Source: UBA9611 sp965237595 (lineage in GTDB: Bacteria; Chloroflexota; Dehalococcoidia; Lucifugimonadales; UBA3495). Taken from it: a stretch of DNA of 64,000 bases. Of the stretch, positions 45,459 to 55,223 are shown piece by piece. The DNA lies in the NCBI GenBank assembly GCA_965237595.1, contig CBDEFY010000001.1, positions 569,751-633,750 on the forward strand, read 5' to 3'. Both the position numbers and the translations under genes were made by a program. The notes under the pieces were generated by a model. It was not told where the DNA came from, made no database searches, and saw nothing but the letters and a program-made list of their open reading frames with translations. Position 1 is the first letter of the stretch; every line of letters begins with the position of its first letter.

Positions 45459-47303
45459 AAATCTGGCCGGAAAGTGGCGGCAGCCGGGTCAGCGGCTATA
45501 CTTGGAGTCAACAAGCATAGCGAGGGCTGAGAATGCTGGGAGAGCGTTCGGACCAGAGGGGCCTGTGGGAAGCGGACCGGCTGTATCTGGACCACGTGGG
45601 CAAGGACACCTTCTATGGTCTGCTGGCCTCGCTGCGTGGCCGGTTGTTCCGGGACGCAGATTTCGCCGGGTTCTACTGCGCCGACAACGGCCGGGACAGC
45701 GTGCCGCCCAGCCTGCTGGCCACGGCCCTCCTGCTCCAGTCCCACGACAAGGTCAGCGACGCCGAGGCCAAGGCCCGGGCCGACTTCGACATCCGCTGGA
45801 AGGTGGCCCTGGGGATTGAGGTGGAGGATAGGCCCTTCGCCAAGAGCACACTGCAGGTGTTTCGTGCCCAGCTGATACTGCACGGCAAGGTACGGGAGGT
45901 ATTCGAGTCCAGCCTGAGACTGGCCCGGGAGTCGGGCTACCTGAAAAGGCGGAGCATGAAGGTGGCGTTGGACACGACCAACATCCTGGGCCGGGGCGCA
46001 GGCAAGGACACCTACAATCTGTTGGCCGACGGGATCGTCAAATTGTTATGGGCTCTGGCGGCAGTGGAAAAGTCTACCGCCAAAGAATGGGCCAAGGCCC
46101 AGGGATATAAGAGATACCTGGGTTCCAGCGTGAAGGGTGAGTCGGCCATCGACTGGAGCAACAAACGGGCGCGGGCGGCGCTGTTGGACTCAATTGTGGC
46201 CGACGCGGACCGGTTGTTGGAGTTGTCGCGTCAGGCGCATGGGGAATTGCCGGAGGACAGTGAGGAGCGCCAGCGGATTGTGGCGGCGGCGGAACTGCTG
46301 GGACAGTTGCTGCTCCAGGACGTGGAACGCACTGATGACGGAGTCGGCCTCAAGGACGGAGTGAGCCGGGACCGGATGATGTCGGTGCATGACCCGGAGA
46401 TGCGCCACGGCCACAAGAGCAGCAGCCGGCGGCGACGGGCACAAGGCGGCGATTGTGGTGGACACCGACTCTCAGCTGATCACCGCCGTAGAGGTATTGC
46501 CCGGCAACGCTCCGGACAACCTGGGGGCGCTGGACCTGGTGGAGCAGAGCGAGGCCAACACCGGCGTGCCGGTGGAGGAGGCCATGGGCGACGCCGCTTA
46601 CGGCGACGGCGGTACCCGTCAGACCTTCGCCGATGCGGTCCGGCACCCCGATAGCCAGGGTGCCGGACCGCCCCAACCGGTCTCACTTTCCCAAGGAAGA
46701 CTTTCATATTGACCTAGAGGCGGGCACGTGCACCTGTCCGGCGGGGAATGTTGCCCGGAGGATCGTATCATTCGGGGCCCGGACCGGCCCCACCGGGCGA
46801 ACTCACCGGCTGAATGGCTTCCGGTTCGATGGAGCGGTCTGCGGGGTATGCCCGCTGCGGTCCCAGTGCGTCGCCGGGTCATCGGGGTTGGGACGAACGG
46901 TGCAACTGCACCCGCAGGAGTCTTTATTGCAGCAGGCCCGCGCCCTGCAGCAGAGTGAGGCCTTCGCCGGGTACCGTCAGCGCCGGGTAGTGGTGGAGCA
47001 CCGGCTGGCGCGGCTGGTCCAGCTGGGAATCCGCCAAGCACGCTACTTCGGCCGCGTCAAAACCAAGTTCCAGCTGTACTTGGCTGCCACCGTGGCCAAC
47101 CTGACCCTGGTGGCCTCCAAAGCCGGTCTGCCAGAAGATACCGGCGGCGCTTCCAAAGTCGGCAGTGCCCTCCGTGCCGGGACCATCCATTCCACCGTTG
47201 ATTTCATTCCTGCACGGCTCTGCCAGATTTGGGCACTAGCCTTGCTTACCTCGGCCTCATTGCCGAAATTAATCTCCCCGAACAGGGCTTTCCGGCCCGG
47301 TTT
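45459..47303. mobile_element. IS1182-family element at a CTAG target
   Basis: 1845 bp with ends AAATCTGGCCGGAAAG and the inverse AAACCGGGCCGGAAAG, flanked by CTAG on each side (45455-45458 and 47304-47307). The truncated copy at 31710-32511 is the same type. Confidence 0.85.
45533..47303 (+). pseudogene. IS1182 transposase with two frameshifts
   Basis: Frame 1 (45533-~46430) reads through VALDTTNILGRGAGKDTYNL to HDPEMRHGHKSSSRR. Frame 2 (~46435-46640) carries DGHKAAIVVDTDSQLITAVE and EEAMGDAAYGDGGTRQTFAD. Frame 3 (~46640-47303) carries RVPDRPNRSHFPKEDFHIDL, a Cys cluster (CTCPAGN, CGVCPLRSQC) and VVVEHRLARLVQLGIRQARY. Joined, they form one transposase. Dead unless sequencing errors explain both shifts. 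Confidence 0.85.
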
Positions 47304-47310
47304 CTAGGGC

Positions 47311-47728
47311 TACCGCCAAGGCCTTCTTAGACACCCTTCAGGATCGGTTGCCCTTCCCTCTTAAGGCTATCCAGGTGGACGGGGGCAGCGAGTTCCAAGG
47401 GGGCTTTGAGCAGGCCTGCCAAGAGCGGGGTCTTCAGCTGTTCGTCCTGCCTCCCAGGTCACCCAAGCTCAATGGCCATGTGGAGCGGGCCCAGCGGACC
47501 CATACCGAGGAGTTCTATGAGGTGTACTCGTATGACCTGAAGATCACTACTCTAAACCAGGCTCTCAAGGAGTGGGAGCGGGTCTACAACTACATTCGGC
47601 CCCACCAGTCTCTGGGGTATCTAACCCCTTTCGAATATCTAAATAACCTTCAAGGAGCGACAGGGGAACCATCTTTGACCCTCTCCGCCAAATCCCACCC
47701 ACCAGCTCGTCAAGGCCTGAAACCCTAG
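47311..47728 (+). pseudogene. rve-type (IS481-like) transposase C-terminal fragment
   Basis: About 138 residues: TAKAFLDTLQDRLPFPLKAI, QVDGGSEFQGGFEQACQERG (second Asp), VLPPRSPKLNGHVERAQRTH (Glu), PHQSLGYLTPFEYLNN. The first third of the core, with the first Asp, is missing at the IS1182 boundary (47307). Ends just before the thi promoter region. Confidence 0.8.
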
Positions 47729-47852
47729 CGGGCGCGGGCTCTGACCGCGGGCCTTGACGAGCTGGTACCATCGGCCGATCGGAGAGGGTGGATCCATGAA
47801 TGCCTATGCAGGGAGGTCGAGTGTCACTAATCTACTGGACGAGTACAGGCGG

Positions 47853-47882
47853 TTGACACACCACGAAGGCCGATTCTATAAT
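47853..47882 (+). promoter_or_regulatory. Sigma70-like promoter of the thiamine-precursor operon
   Basis: Consensus TTGACA (47853-47858) and TATAAT (47877-47882) with an 18-base spacer. The predicted start near 47889 would place the whole TPP riboswitch in the leader. Confidence 0.85.
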
Positions 47883-47912
47883 CGCGTTGTCTTAACAATT
47901 GAAAAGGCTGAG

Positions 47913-48011
47913 GCACGTAGGGGAGCTCGGTTGAGCCGGGCTGAGAGGGCGACCGTCACTGTCGCCGACCCTTGCGAACCTGATCTGGGTAATTCCAGCG
48001 GAGGGAGCGGC
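47913..48011 (+). promoter_or_regulatory. TPP riboswitch (thi-box)
   Basis: The conserved sensor sequences occur in order: GGGCTGAGA (47938-47946) of the pyrimidine-binding helix, then ACCCTTGCGAACCTGATCTG (47968-47987), GGTAAT, TCCAGCGGAGGGA closing the aptamer. A variable stem (GGCGACCGTCACTGTCGCC) sits between. It binds thiamine pyrophosphate and is followed by an intrinsic terminator, so it should shut off the transporter genes when thiamine is plentiful. The small open frame across it (47796-48017) is not a gene. Confidence 0.95.
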
Positions 48012-48035
48012 GCTTAAGGTTATCTATGGCATGTG

Positions 48036-48069
48036 GGCCGCCACAACCTCCGAGTTGGCGGCCTTTTTT
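48036..48069 (+). terminator. Intrinsic terminator of the TPP riboswitch
   Basis: GGCCGCCA (48036-48043) pairs with TGGCGGCC (48056-48063), followed by six Ts. It lies 25 bases after the aptamer and 52 before thiZ, the expected expression platform. Confidence 0.85.
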
Positions 48070-48120
48070 CTTGCCCGGAACCCTAGCCGGTCTCCAAGTG
48101 GGACTCCAGGATAACGGTTC

Positions 48121-48954
48121 ATGGCCAATGGTGCGGGACCATGCCCGAAAATCCGGGCGCAGTCTATCTTCAAGTCCTTCTTGGTTGACGGACAATGGGT
48201 GCCGGTGCTGGCCGGGGTCGATCTTTCCGTTGGCGCCGGGGAGTTCGTCAGCATAATCGGACCCAGCGGCTGTGGCAAGAGCACATTGCTCAACATCATC
48301 GCCGGGCTGGAGGAGCCTGATGCGGGTGTGGTGGAGTTCGAAGGCGATCCATCTAACCACCGGCTGGGCCACATTGGCTATATGCAGCAGAAAGACCTCC
48401 TGCTGCCCTGGCGCACCGTTCTAGATAACGCCACCCTGGGGCTGGAGCTGCGGGGCATGTCCCGGCAGCAGGCACGCCAGAAAGCCCTGGACCTCAGCCA
48501 GGAGTTCGGGCTGGAGGGTTTCGAGAACCAATACCCTTTCGCCCTCTCCGGCGGGATGCGGCAAAGGGCAGCTTTCCTGCGCACCATGTTGCTGGACCAG
48601 GACGTGGTACTCCTGGATGAACCCTTCGGCGCACTGGACGCCTTGACCCGCGTCCAGATGCAGGAATGGCTGCTGGAACTGTGGGACTCCTTGGGCAGGA
48701 CGATCATCCTGATAACCCACGACGTGGAGGAGGCGTTGCTGGTTTCTGACCGGGTCTACGTGCTTACTGCTAGGCCCGGACGAGTAACCATGGTCCTGGA
48801 CGTCGATCTGCCCCGTCCCCGGAGCTACGAACAGGTTACCCAGCCAGCCTTCGGCGAGCTGAAGGCTGGCTTGCTGGCCCCGTTGCGCGGAGATGTGTCC
48901 AGCCGGTCTCCGGCTAGCCAGTCCAATGTACAGCCTGAGGTGTGGCGCCAGTGA
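48121..48954 (+). CDS. thiZ: ABC transporter ATP-binding protein, thiamine-precursor type (ThiZ-like)
   Basis: 277 residues with Walker A GPSGCGKST, Q-loop YMQQKDLLLPWRTV, signature ALSGGMRQRAAFLRTMLLDQ, Walker B VVLLDEPFGALD and switch ILITHDVEEALL. This is the TauB/SsuB/ThiZ branch, which powers import with a single permease and a periplasmic lipoprotein. The TPP riboswitch just upstream and the ThiY-like binding protein downstream specify hydroxymethylpyrimidine (HMP) or a related thiamine precursor. The stop overlaps the thiX GTG (GTGA). Intact. Confidence 0.9.
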   Translation: MANGAGPCPKIRAQSIFKSFLVDGQWVPVLAGVDLSVGAGEFVSIIGPSGCGKSTLLNIIAGLEEPDAGVVEFEGDPSNHRLGHIGYMQQKDLLLPWRTVLDNATLGLELRGMSRQQARQKALDLSQEFGLEGFENQYPFALSGGMRQRAAFLRTMLLDQDVVLLDEPFGALDALTRVQMQEWLLELWDSLGRTIILITHDVEEALLVSDRVYVLTARPGRVTMVLDVDLPRPRSYEQVTQPAFGELKAGLLAPLRGDVSSRSPASQSNVQPEVWRQ

Positions 48955-49123
48955 ATGACGACTCTTCCCAACCTGGGGTTCTCGTGCCGCCGGGGGAAGC
49001 CGGCCCTCCTGTCGCGCCGGCAGTTTTCCCGGCGGTTCTCAACGTGCTTCCAGCGACGGGCCGCAGACGCGTGGTCAACACATTCATGGCACGGCTGCGG
49101 CAGTGGATAGCGCCGCTACTCAT

Positions 49124-50866
49124 CCTGAATTTCCCAGATCAACCTGATTTCCCTGAACCGGTGTCATCCTGTGCGGCGGGAACTATAGTACGGTATCCTG
49201 AGCGCGTCAACTGCGCTCCGATTCACTCAATTGCTCCACTCTCATAGGATATCCATCGTCCTAACGAGCGTAGAAATTCCAAATCCTCTGCCCTTGCCCA
49301 AGCGTCTCCCTCGTGGCGGCCCATTTACTCTTGACGACCCCATAACTGTCCTAAATACCGGTGCTCTCAAAGCAAGCTAGCCAGGTGCCAGCCGAAGCCG
49401 GCTGATCCGTTCTAGTATCCCGGTGAGCATTTCCCTGGTCACCAGCACCTCGGCAAGCTGAAACACCATCCTCCTGGCATGGCGTACCAGTCGCCCACCC
49501 GTCTTGATCAGCCTAGTCTGAAGACTGGTCAGAGTCCAATGCTTCATATCCTCCGGCAAAGCCAACCTTCTCATGAAGTTTCCCAGATTGTACGCCAGAA
49601 CGAACAGCCATAGCCTCGCCTGGTTGGCCACGAACTTGTGACAGGACAGTCTGGTCCAGTTCAGGGCGTACTTGCCCTCCTTGATCCACTGCTCCGCTGT
49701 GCCACGGCCATTGTAAAAGCGGACTATGCCTTTGGGTGGATAGCTCAGGTTGGTCACGATGAAGCCTACCCTGGGAAATAACTCCCCCTGATGCCACTCC
49801 ACCTTGGCTACTACTCGCCGGGAAATACTCCAGCTCTGGGCCTGGTAAGTGAAGTCGTAGTAGGAGACGATCGGCCTCCTGGAAGACCAGTCGGCAGGTC
49901 GTACCAGCAGGTGCGCGATTTCTCTCTGAAGTACCGCGTTAGCTGAAAGCCGGATGGCGTACCCAATCATCTCTTGTTCCAAGTACTCGTACACCTCTGG
50001 CTTGCCAAAGGCGGCATCACCCCGGAACAACAGCCGCCGTCCCTTCCTCTGGTATCTTTTCACCACCGGCTCAAGGAGTTCCTGCCAGCCCTCGGCGCTA
50101 TGGACGTTGCCGGGGCGTAGCGTCGCTCCTTCACAATCGCCGAACTGGTTGAATAGAAAGAGGGGATGATAGCAGACACACTCGAAGTGCCCATTGTAGG
50201 CGGCACCCTCCTGATGGCCATGCACTGGACTCTCCGAGCTGTCCATGTCCAGAATCACTCGCTGGTGTGGAGTATGGGCCATAGCATCTTCCACCCATTG
50301 GGGATTCATTCGTGCCAGCCCCTGCAGGTTGTCCTGTTGGGTCAGAGTTTCAGTTTCAAAGCGGCTCACGGTGTTGGTGCTGGCGGCGTTCCGGTCTGAT
50401 CCTTGCCAGCCCACGACGACTCTCATGGCTGGGTCTTGGGAAAGGCGTTCGGCATCATTGGTGTCATCGTAGCCGGCCAAGCGGCTGTAGATGGACTGTC
50501 TGAGCAGCGGGACGAGGTGGTGTCGGATGTTGCGACCGGAGCGGCTTTCCTGGAGATAGTCGGCAGCAATATGGGTAAGGCCCAGGGCATCATCCAGCTC
50601 TCGAATGGGCAAGAGTCCGGCATCGGAAGTGATGGTGGCACCGTGAAACTCCAGACGGACTTTGGGGTTGAACTGGAGCCGGAGAGGGGTTTTGTCGCCG
50701 TCACCCATCAGGTGCCTCCGGGGTTGTTACGCTATCTGAAGAATCTTACTATTCTAATGAATGTATTATAGCCGAGATGTTGGTGAAAAGTTCATGAGAC
50801 GACTACAAAAGCAAGAACGTTGCCTATATACCGCATCACACTGTTATCCTAACTGGGAAATATGGG
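49124..50866. mobile_element. IS1380-family element, copy A
   Basis: 1743 bp, ends CCTGAATTTCCCAG and the inverse CCCATATTTCCCAG, identical to copy B (55224-56966) as far as can be read. Its left end abuts the CTCAT duplication in thiX; its right end abuts a piece of an older IS1380, so it has replaced that element's left end. Confidence 0.85.
49377..50708 (-). CDS. IS1380 transposase, copy A
   Basis: 443 residues: HGATITSDAGLLPIRELDDA, RQSIYSRLAGYDDTNDAERL, VILDMDSSESPVHGHQEGA (Asp), RLLFRGDAAFGKPEVYEYLE (Asp), FYNGRGTAEQWIKEGKYALN (Glu), a complete IS1380 transposase. Identical to copy B, so at least one transposition was recent. Confidence 0.9.
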   Translation of the reverse strand: MGDGDKTPLRLQFNPKVRLEFHGATITSDAGLLPIRELDDALGLTHIAADYLQESRSGRNIRHHLVPLLRQSIYSRLAGYDDTNDAERLSQDPAMRVVVGWQGSDRNAASTNTVSRFETETLTQQDNLQGLARMNPQWVEDAMAHTPHQRVILDMDSSESPVHGHQEGAAYNGHFECVCYHPLFLFNQFGDCEGATLRPGNVHSAEGWQELLEPVVKRYQRKGRRLLFRGDAAFGKPEVYEYLEQEMIGYAIRLSANAVLQREIAHLLVRPADWSSRRPIVSYYDFTYQAQSWSISRRVVAKVEWHQGELFPRVGFIVTNLSYPPKGIVRFYNGRGTAEQWIKEGKYALNWTRLSCHKFVANQARLWLFVLAYNLGNFMRRLALPEDMKHWTLTSLQTRLIKTGGRLVRHARRMVFQLAEVLVTREMLTGILERISRLRLAPG

Positions 50867-51040
50867 CTGAACACTTCGCAGTGACCAGTGTTTCACTGAC
50901 TCTGGCAAAGTCAGCCTTCTCATGAAGTTGCCCAGGTTGTAGGCCAGTACTGAGGTGGACCCGGAAATTCGGACGGGTGGTTAAGTGAGAGTTCTGCTCC
51001 TAAAATAGCCACAGCTGTTGCTGTGAGGGAGGAGTGGGAC

Positions 51041-51325
51041 ATGTCAAAAGAGCGGAGGAAGCACAGCCCAACATTCAAGGCCAAGGTGGCCCTGGAAGCG
51101 GTGAAGGGTGAAGAGACGGTGGCCCAACTGGCCGCCCGCTACGAGGTCCATCCCGGGCAGATCCAGGCCTGGAAGAAGTCCTTGTTGGAAGGAGCGGTCG
51201 GCGTCTTTGGTGGGAACCAAGACAAACGCCAGAAGAGCGATGCGGTCCTTGTTGCCCGGCTCTATCAGCAGATCGGCCAACTGAAGGTTGAGCGGGATTT
51301 CTTGGCGGAGAGGCTCGGTCCATGA
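51041..51325 (+). CDS. IS3 OrfA, copy 3
   Basis: 94 residues, nearly identical to copy 1 OrfA, with SDAVLVARLYQQ and ending DFLAERLGP. ATG at 51041 after GGGAGGAG. Intact. Confidence 0.9.
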   Translation: MSKERRKHSPTFKAKVALEAVKGEETVAQLAARYEVHPGQIQAWKKSLLEGAVGVFGGNQDKRQKSDAVLVARLYQQIGQLKVERDFLAERLGP

Positions 51326-52267
51326 GCCGGGAGCGGCGGCAGGACGATGGTGGACCGGCGGCACCCAGCCTTGTCCACAGTGAGACAGTGCGCCTTACTG
51401 AGCATCAGCAGGTCCAGCCTAAACTACCGGCGCAAGGGGACTTGCTTGGAGAACCTGACCGTGATGAAGGCGATGGACCACCAGTACCTAAGTACCCCCT
51501 TCTACGGGTCGCGGCGCATGAGGGTCTGGCTGGGCACTCAAGGTCACAGGGTGAACCGGAAGCGGGTCCAGCGTCTGATGCGGACCATGGGACTACGTGC
51601 CATCTACCGGTGGCCCCGGACCAACAAGCCGGGGCCAGGGCACAAGGTGTATCCCTACCTCCTGAGCGGCATGGAGATCACCAGACCAAATCAGGTGTGG
51701 GCCGCCGACATCACCTACATCCCCATGGCCAAGGGTTTCTTATACCTGGTGGCCATCATGGATTGGTACACGCGGTACGTGGTGGCCTGGCGTCTTTCCA
51801 ACACCTTGGATGCTGATTTCTGTGTCGAGACATTGGAGGAAGCGCTTGGCAAGGGGAAGCCAGAGGTCTTCAACACCGACCAGGGCAGCCAGTTCACCGG
51901 CGAAGCCTTTACCGGTCTCCTAGAGCAGCACGGAGTGAGAATCAGCATGGACGGGAAGGGACGCTACACCGACAACATCTTGTTGGAGCGGCTGTGGCGC
52001 ACGGTTAAGTACGAGGAGGTCTACCTGAAAGCCTACTCCAACGGGCGAGAAGCCAAGGCCGGGCTTGACGCATACTTCAGCTTCTACAACAACCAAAGAC
52101 CCCACCAGGCCTTGGGCTACCGGACACCGGCTGAGGTGTTCAAAGGAGACTTGGCGCCATCAGATGAACGGTCAATCAATGGGAAACGGGCACCGAACGG
52201 AGCGTTCTCAGACCTTGGAAAGACGGCGGAACTCTCACTTAGTTTTGCACCAAACCTGTCCAACTGA
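51322..52267 (+). pseudogene. IS3 OrfB, copy 3, early one-base insertion
   Basis: The normal ATG (51322) gives MSRERRQ and is then shifted by one extra base near 51341, compared with MSRERRREMVDRRH in the other copies. The rest, from the internal ATG at 51347 (MVDRRHPALS), is open and keeps the DDE triad. A slightly shortened protein from that ATG could still be made. Confidence 0.75.
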
Positions 52268-54295
52268 TTGGGTCCACCTCATACAAACAGCCACAGCCTC
52301 ACCTGGTTAGCAACGAACCTGTGACACGAGAGCCGCGTCCAGTTCAGGGCGTATTTACCTTCCTTGATCCACTGCTCGGCCGTGCCCCGCCCGTTGTAGT
52401 AGTGGGTTACGCCTGCCGGCGGTAGGTTGAAGTTGGTGACGACGAACCCGACCCTCGGGAATAGCTCACCCTGGTGCGCACTCCACCTTGGCGACCACAC
52501 GCCGGGGAATGTCCCAACTCTGGGCCTGGTAAACGAAGTCGTGATACCGGACTACGGGCTTCTTAGGCGGCCTGCCCACGGGCCGCTTCAGTAGGTGCCG
52601 GATGTGTCGTTGTAATACCTCGTTGGCCGGAAGCCGCATAGCGTAGCCAGTGTCCCTTGACTCCAAGTACTCGTACACCTCAGGCTTGGCAAAGGCAGCA
52701 TCGGCCCGGAACAGCAGCCGGACTCCTTTCTCCTGGTATCGCTCCACGACTGGCTCCAGAACCTCCCGCCACCGCTCAGCGCTGTGGACGTTGCCCGGTC
52801 GAAGCATTGCACCTTCGCAATCTCCGAAATGGTTGAACAGGAAGAGTGGGTGATAACATACGGACTCGAAGTGGCCGTTATAGGCGACTCCCTCTTGCTG
52901 CCCATGTCGAGGATAACTCGCTGGTGAGATGTGTGGGCCATGGCCGTGTCCACCCACTCAACATTCAGGCGCGTAAGCCCTTCCAGGTTCTCCTCTTCAG
53001 TTAACACCTCAGTCTCAAATCGGCTCATAGTGTTGGTGCTGGCCGCCTGCTTATCAGTGCCTTGCCACCCGACGGTGACCCGCATAGCCGGGTCTTGGGC
53101 CAGCCGTTCAGCGTCGTTGGTGTCCTCATAGCCAGCGAGACGGCTATACACCGATTGTCTGAGCAAGGGCAACAGCGGGTGTTGCACATTGCGGCCGGTG
53201 CGGCTTTCATGGATATAATCGTTGGCTGTCTCTGTGAGTCCCAGAGCGGCATGCCAGGAGTCCGGCGTCCGAGGTGATGGTAGCGCCACGAAAATCCAGG
53301 CGGACTCTGCGGTCGAATTGGAGCTTCAAAAGGGTGTCGGAGCTTTCACCCATTGGGTGCCTCCAGCGAGATTGCGGTATCCAGAACTAGATCCCGCTAC
53401 CTCGGCCAGTCTAGCACACACACTGCCCATAATGCCTAGGTATGCGGCTCAAATAGGCAGCACTCTTACCGTATTACGACGCACCCACGCGGCTGATCTG
53501 GGAAATGTGGGCTCATACTGGTCGGACTTGTGGGCGTTTGGGAGCTTTGGGTGCAGGTGTGGGAGGTTCCCAAATGGCAGCTTCCGGCGCCGTCGGCGAT
53601 AGCTGAAGAACTGGTGGACAGCAGGGTGCTGCTCTGGGACAACGCCCTGGTAACCCTCAAGGAAATAGTCCTGGGGTTCTTCGCCGCCCTCGCGGCCGGG
53701 CTTTTGCTGGCCGTGGGTATCGCCTACTCCCGGATTTTGGAGCGCTCCATCTATCCCATAGTCATCGCCTCTCAAACTATTCCCATCATCGCCATTGCGC
53801 CACTCCTCCTCATCTGGGTGGGCTACGGAATTGCACCCAAGGTAATCATCGTGGCCCTGATCTGCTTTTACCCCATCGCGGTAAACACTGTGGACGGGCT
53901 AAAGGCGGTGGACCCGGACATGGTGAACATGCTGCGGACCCTGGGGGCGTCTCGATGGCAGGTATTTACCAAGCTGCAAATTCCCGCCGCAATGCCCTTC
54001 GCTTTCTCCGGGATCAAGATAGGCATATCCGTGAGCGTAATCGCTGCGGTCATTGGAGAGTGGGTGGGGGCCGGCGCCGGGTTGGGCTACCTGATTACCT
54101 ATTCCCAGCCGCTTTTCCTTACGTCCCGGGTATTTGCGGCCATCGTGGTCCTTTCGGCCATGGGCATCCTGTTGTTTGTGCTGGCCAGTTTGGTGGAGAG
54201 GTGGATGTTGCCCTGGCACTTCACCGAGAAGAGGGCCAGGGCCATGGAAAGGTTTTAGAAACCGAATCTAGTTTTTAATTAGGAGCTTGGTTGTA

Positions 54296-54607
54296 ATGAA
54301 AAACGTCTTGACCCAGAAACCGTTGGAACTCTTCTTGCGGCCGATCGAGTACCACACCGAGGTTGGAGACCTCTGCTATGAGCCCTTCTTGGGCAGCGGC
54401 ACTCAGCTGATCGCGGCGGAAAAGCTTGGTCGGGTCTGCTATGCGTTGGAACGGGAGCCTCAGTACGTTGATGTGGCGGTCAAGCGGTGGGAGTCATTCA
54501 CCGGAGAGCAGGCCGTGAAGGAGAACCAATGGCAACAAACCCTTTATCCTCTATTTCTTTGCCACCTGGTGACCCCACTGCCGCGCCGAGTTACGGACGC
54601 TGCATGA
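54296..54607 (+). pseudogene. DNA methylase C-terminal fragment
   Basis: The first ~75 residues, MKNVLTQKPLELFLRPIEYH, DLCYEPFLGSGTQLIAAEKL, GRVCYALEREPQYVDVAVKR, WESFTGEQAV, are the C-terminus of a ParB-linked/phage-type DNA methylase with the SAM-binding motif (EPFLGSGT). The catalytic half is missing. After ~54520 the frame crosses into a thioredoxin-like fragment and is no longer genuine. It lies between thiX and thiY and has no link with thiamine. Confidence 0.8.
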
Positions 54608-54884
54608 GTTGACAAGCCAGTTCGGTGACGTGGCAGTTGTGGCTGTGGGCACCGACCCCAACGAGGGGTTGGAGAAGATCAGATCATATAGAGATTCGCA
54701 AGGGTATACCTTCCCAATGGCCGTGACCGCCTCGGATACCATCCGTTCCTACCGAGTAACAAGCCAGTCAACGAAAATCGCCATAGATAGAAACGGAGTC
54801 GTCCGAGTACGGTCCGGCTTCGGTACCCAGGGCAAGGGGTGGTGGCGGGACTTGTTCACGAAGCTGAATCAGGACTCCAGCTAG
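54519..54884 (+). pseudogene. Thioredoxin-like (TlpA/redoxin) gene fragment with TGA at the first active-site Cys
   Basis: Open from 54519 except for one TGA: GNKPFILYFFATW-TGA-PHC, RAELRTLHELTSQFGDVAVV, AVGTDPNEGLEKIRSYRDSQ, TFPMAVTASDTIRSYRVTSQ, AIDRNGVVRVRSGFGTQGKG. The TGA (54570-54572) stands where the first Cys of WCxxC belongs; the second Cys is present. 54583-54600 can form a 6-bp stem with one bulge and loop AGUUA beginning 17 bases after the TGA, G at loop position two, which meets the loose bacterial SECIS rules. There is no start codon: ~40-50 N-terminal residues are missing at the junction with the methylase fragment, so the gene is a remnant now, whatever its TGA once meant. Confidence 0.7.
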
Positions 54885-54929
54885 ACCCCAGGGGGCTACG
54901 CTTCTAGGGATACCTGGATGTTGCGCCGA

Positions 54930-55223
54930 GGTGGGTGGGGTTGCGTTCAGTACAAGGACCGCTCATGGAAGAGTGGCAGATTAGTCTGGCCCGATCTGTC
55001 GCCGGGGCAGGTGGACACGAGAACCCGACATTCCACGTCGGCGGTGTGACTGACCTTCCCTTCGAAGATGACTCCTTCGATGCAGCCCACTGCCATGCCG
55101 TTCTCATGCACGTTCTGGATACACAGGCTGTACTGGCCGAGGTGAAGAGGATCTTGAAACCTGGCGGCATCATCTCCAGTCGTGAAATGACTGTCGCATA
55201 CTCGTTCCTGGAACCCCTCTTAG
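54930..55223 (+). pseudogene. Class I SAM-dependent methyltransferase fragment
   Basis: About 95 residues, VTDLPFEDDSFDAAHCHAVL, MHVLDTQAVLAEVKRILKPG, matching motifs II-III of the Methyltransf_11 family. The glycine-rich SAM loop upstream and the C-terminus are missing; the IS1380 at 55224 cuts it. Confidence 0.75.

Larger units (their letters stand above)
50951..52281. mobile_element. IS3-family element, copy 3
   Basis: 1331 bp inserted in the decayed IS1380 with a TAC duplication (50948-50950 and 52282-52284), the 3-bp size expected for IS3. One base longer than copies 1 and 2 because of an insertion at the start of orfB. Confidence 0.9.
50867..53511 (-). pseudogene. Decayed second-type IS1380, itself hit by an IS3
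   Basis: 50867-50950 and 52282-53511 together form one old IS1380. Transposase pieces in three frames read TASDAGLLACRSGTHR-like start (~53290), RQSVYSRLAGYEDTNDAERL, VILDMGS-KRESPITATSS (shifted), VRLLFRADAAFAKPEVYEYL, YYNGRGTAEQWIKEGKYALN. Protein similarity to copies A/B is clear but the DNA is diverged. Its right end, TGATCTGGGAAATGTGGG (to 53511), is followed by CTCAT, so this was probably the element that first broke thiX. Confidence 0.8.
48951..54258 (+). pseudogene. thiX: ABC permease ThiX-like, split by a 4.4-kb nested insertion
   Basis: The first ~58 codons (GTG 48951 to 49123) end RRRVVNTFMARLRQWIAPLL. CTCAT then occurs at 49119-49123 and again at 53512-53516, after which the same protein continues LILVGLVGVWELWVQVWEVP, ALVTLKEIVLGFFAALAAGL and the permease EAA-type loop DMVNMLRTLGASRWQVFTKL, to GF-type C-terminus at 54258. 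Removing 49124-53511 and one CTCAT restores one open frame of about 307 codons. The inserted block holds an IS1380, an IS3 and a decayed second IS1380. Transport is therefore lost unless the downstream part is made separately. Confidence 0.9.

Noticed and set aside
47796..48017. Small gene just before thiZ (MNAYAGRSS...)
   Set aside because: Its second half is the TPP aptamer and it overlaps the promoter; the conserved RNA sequence explains it better.
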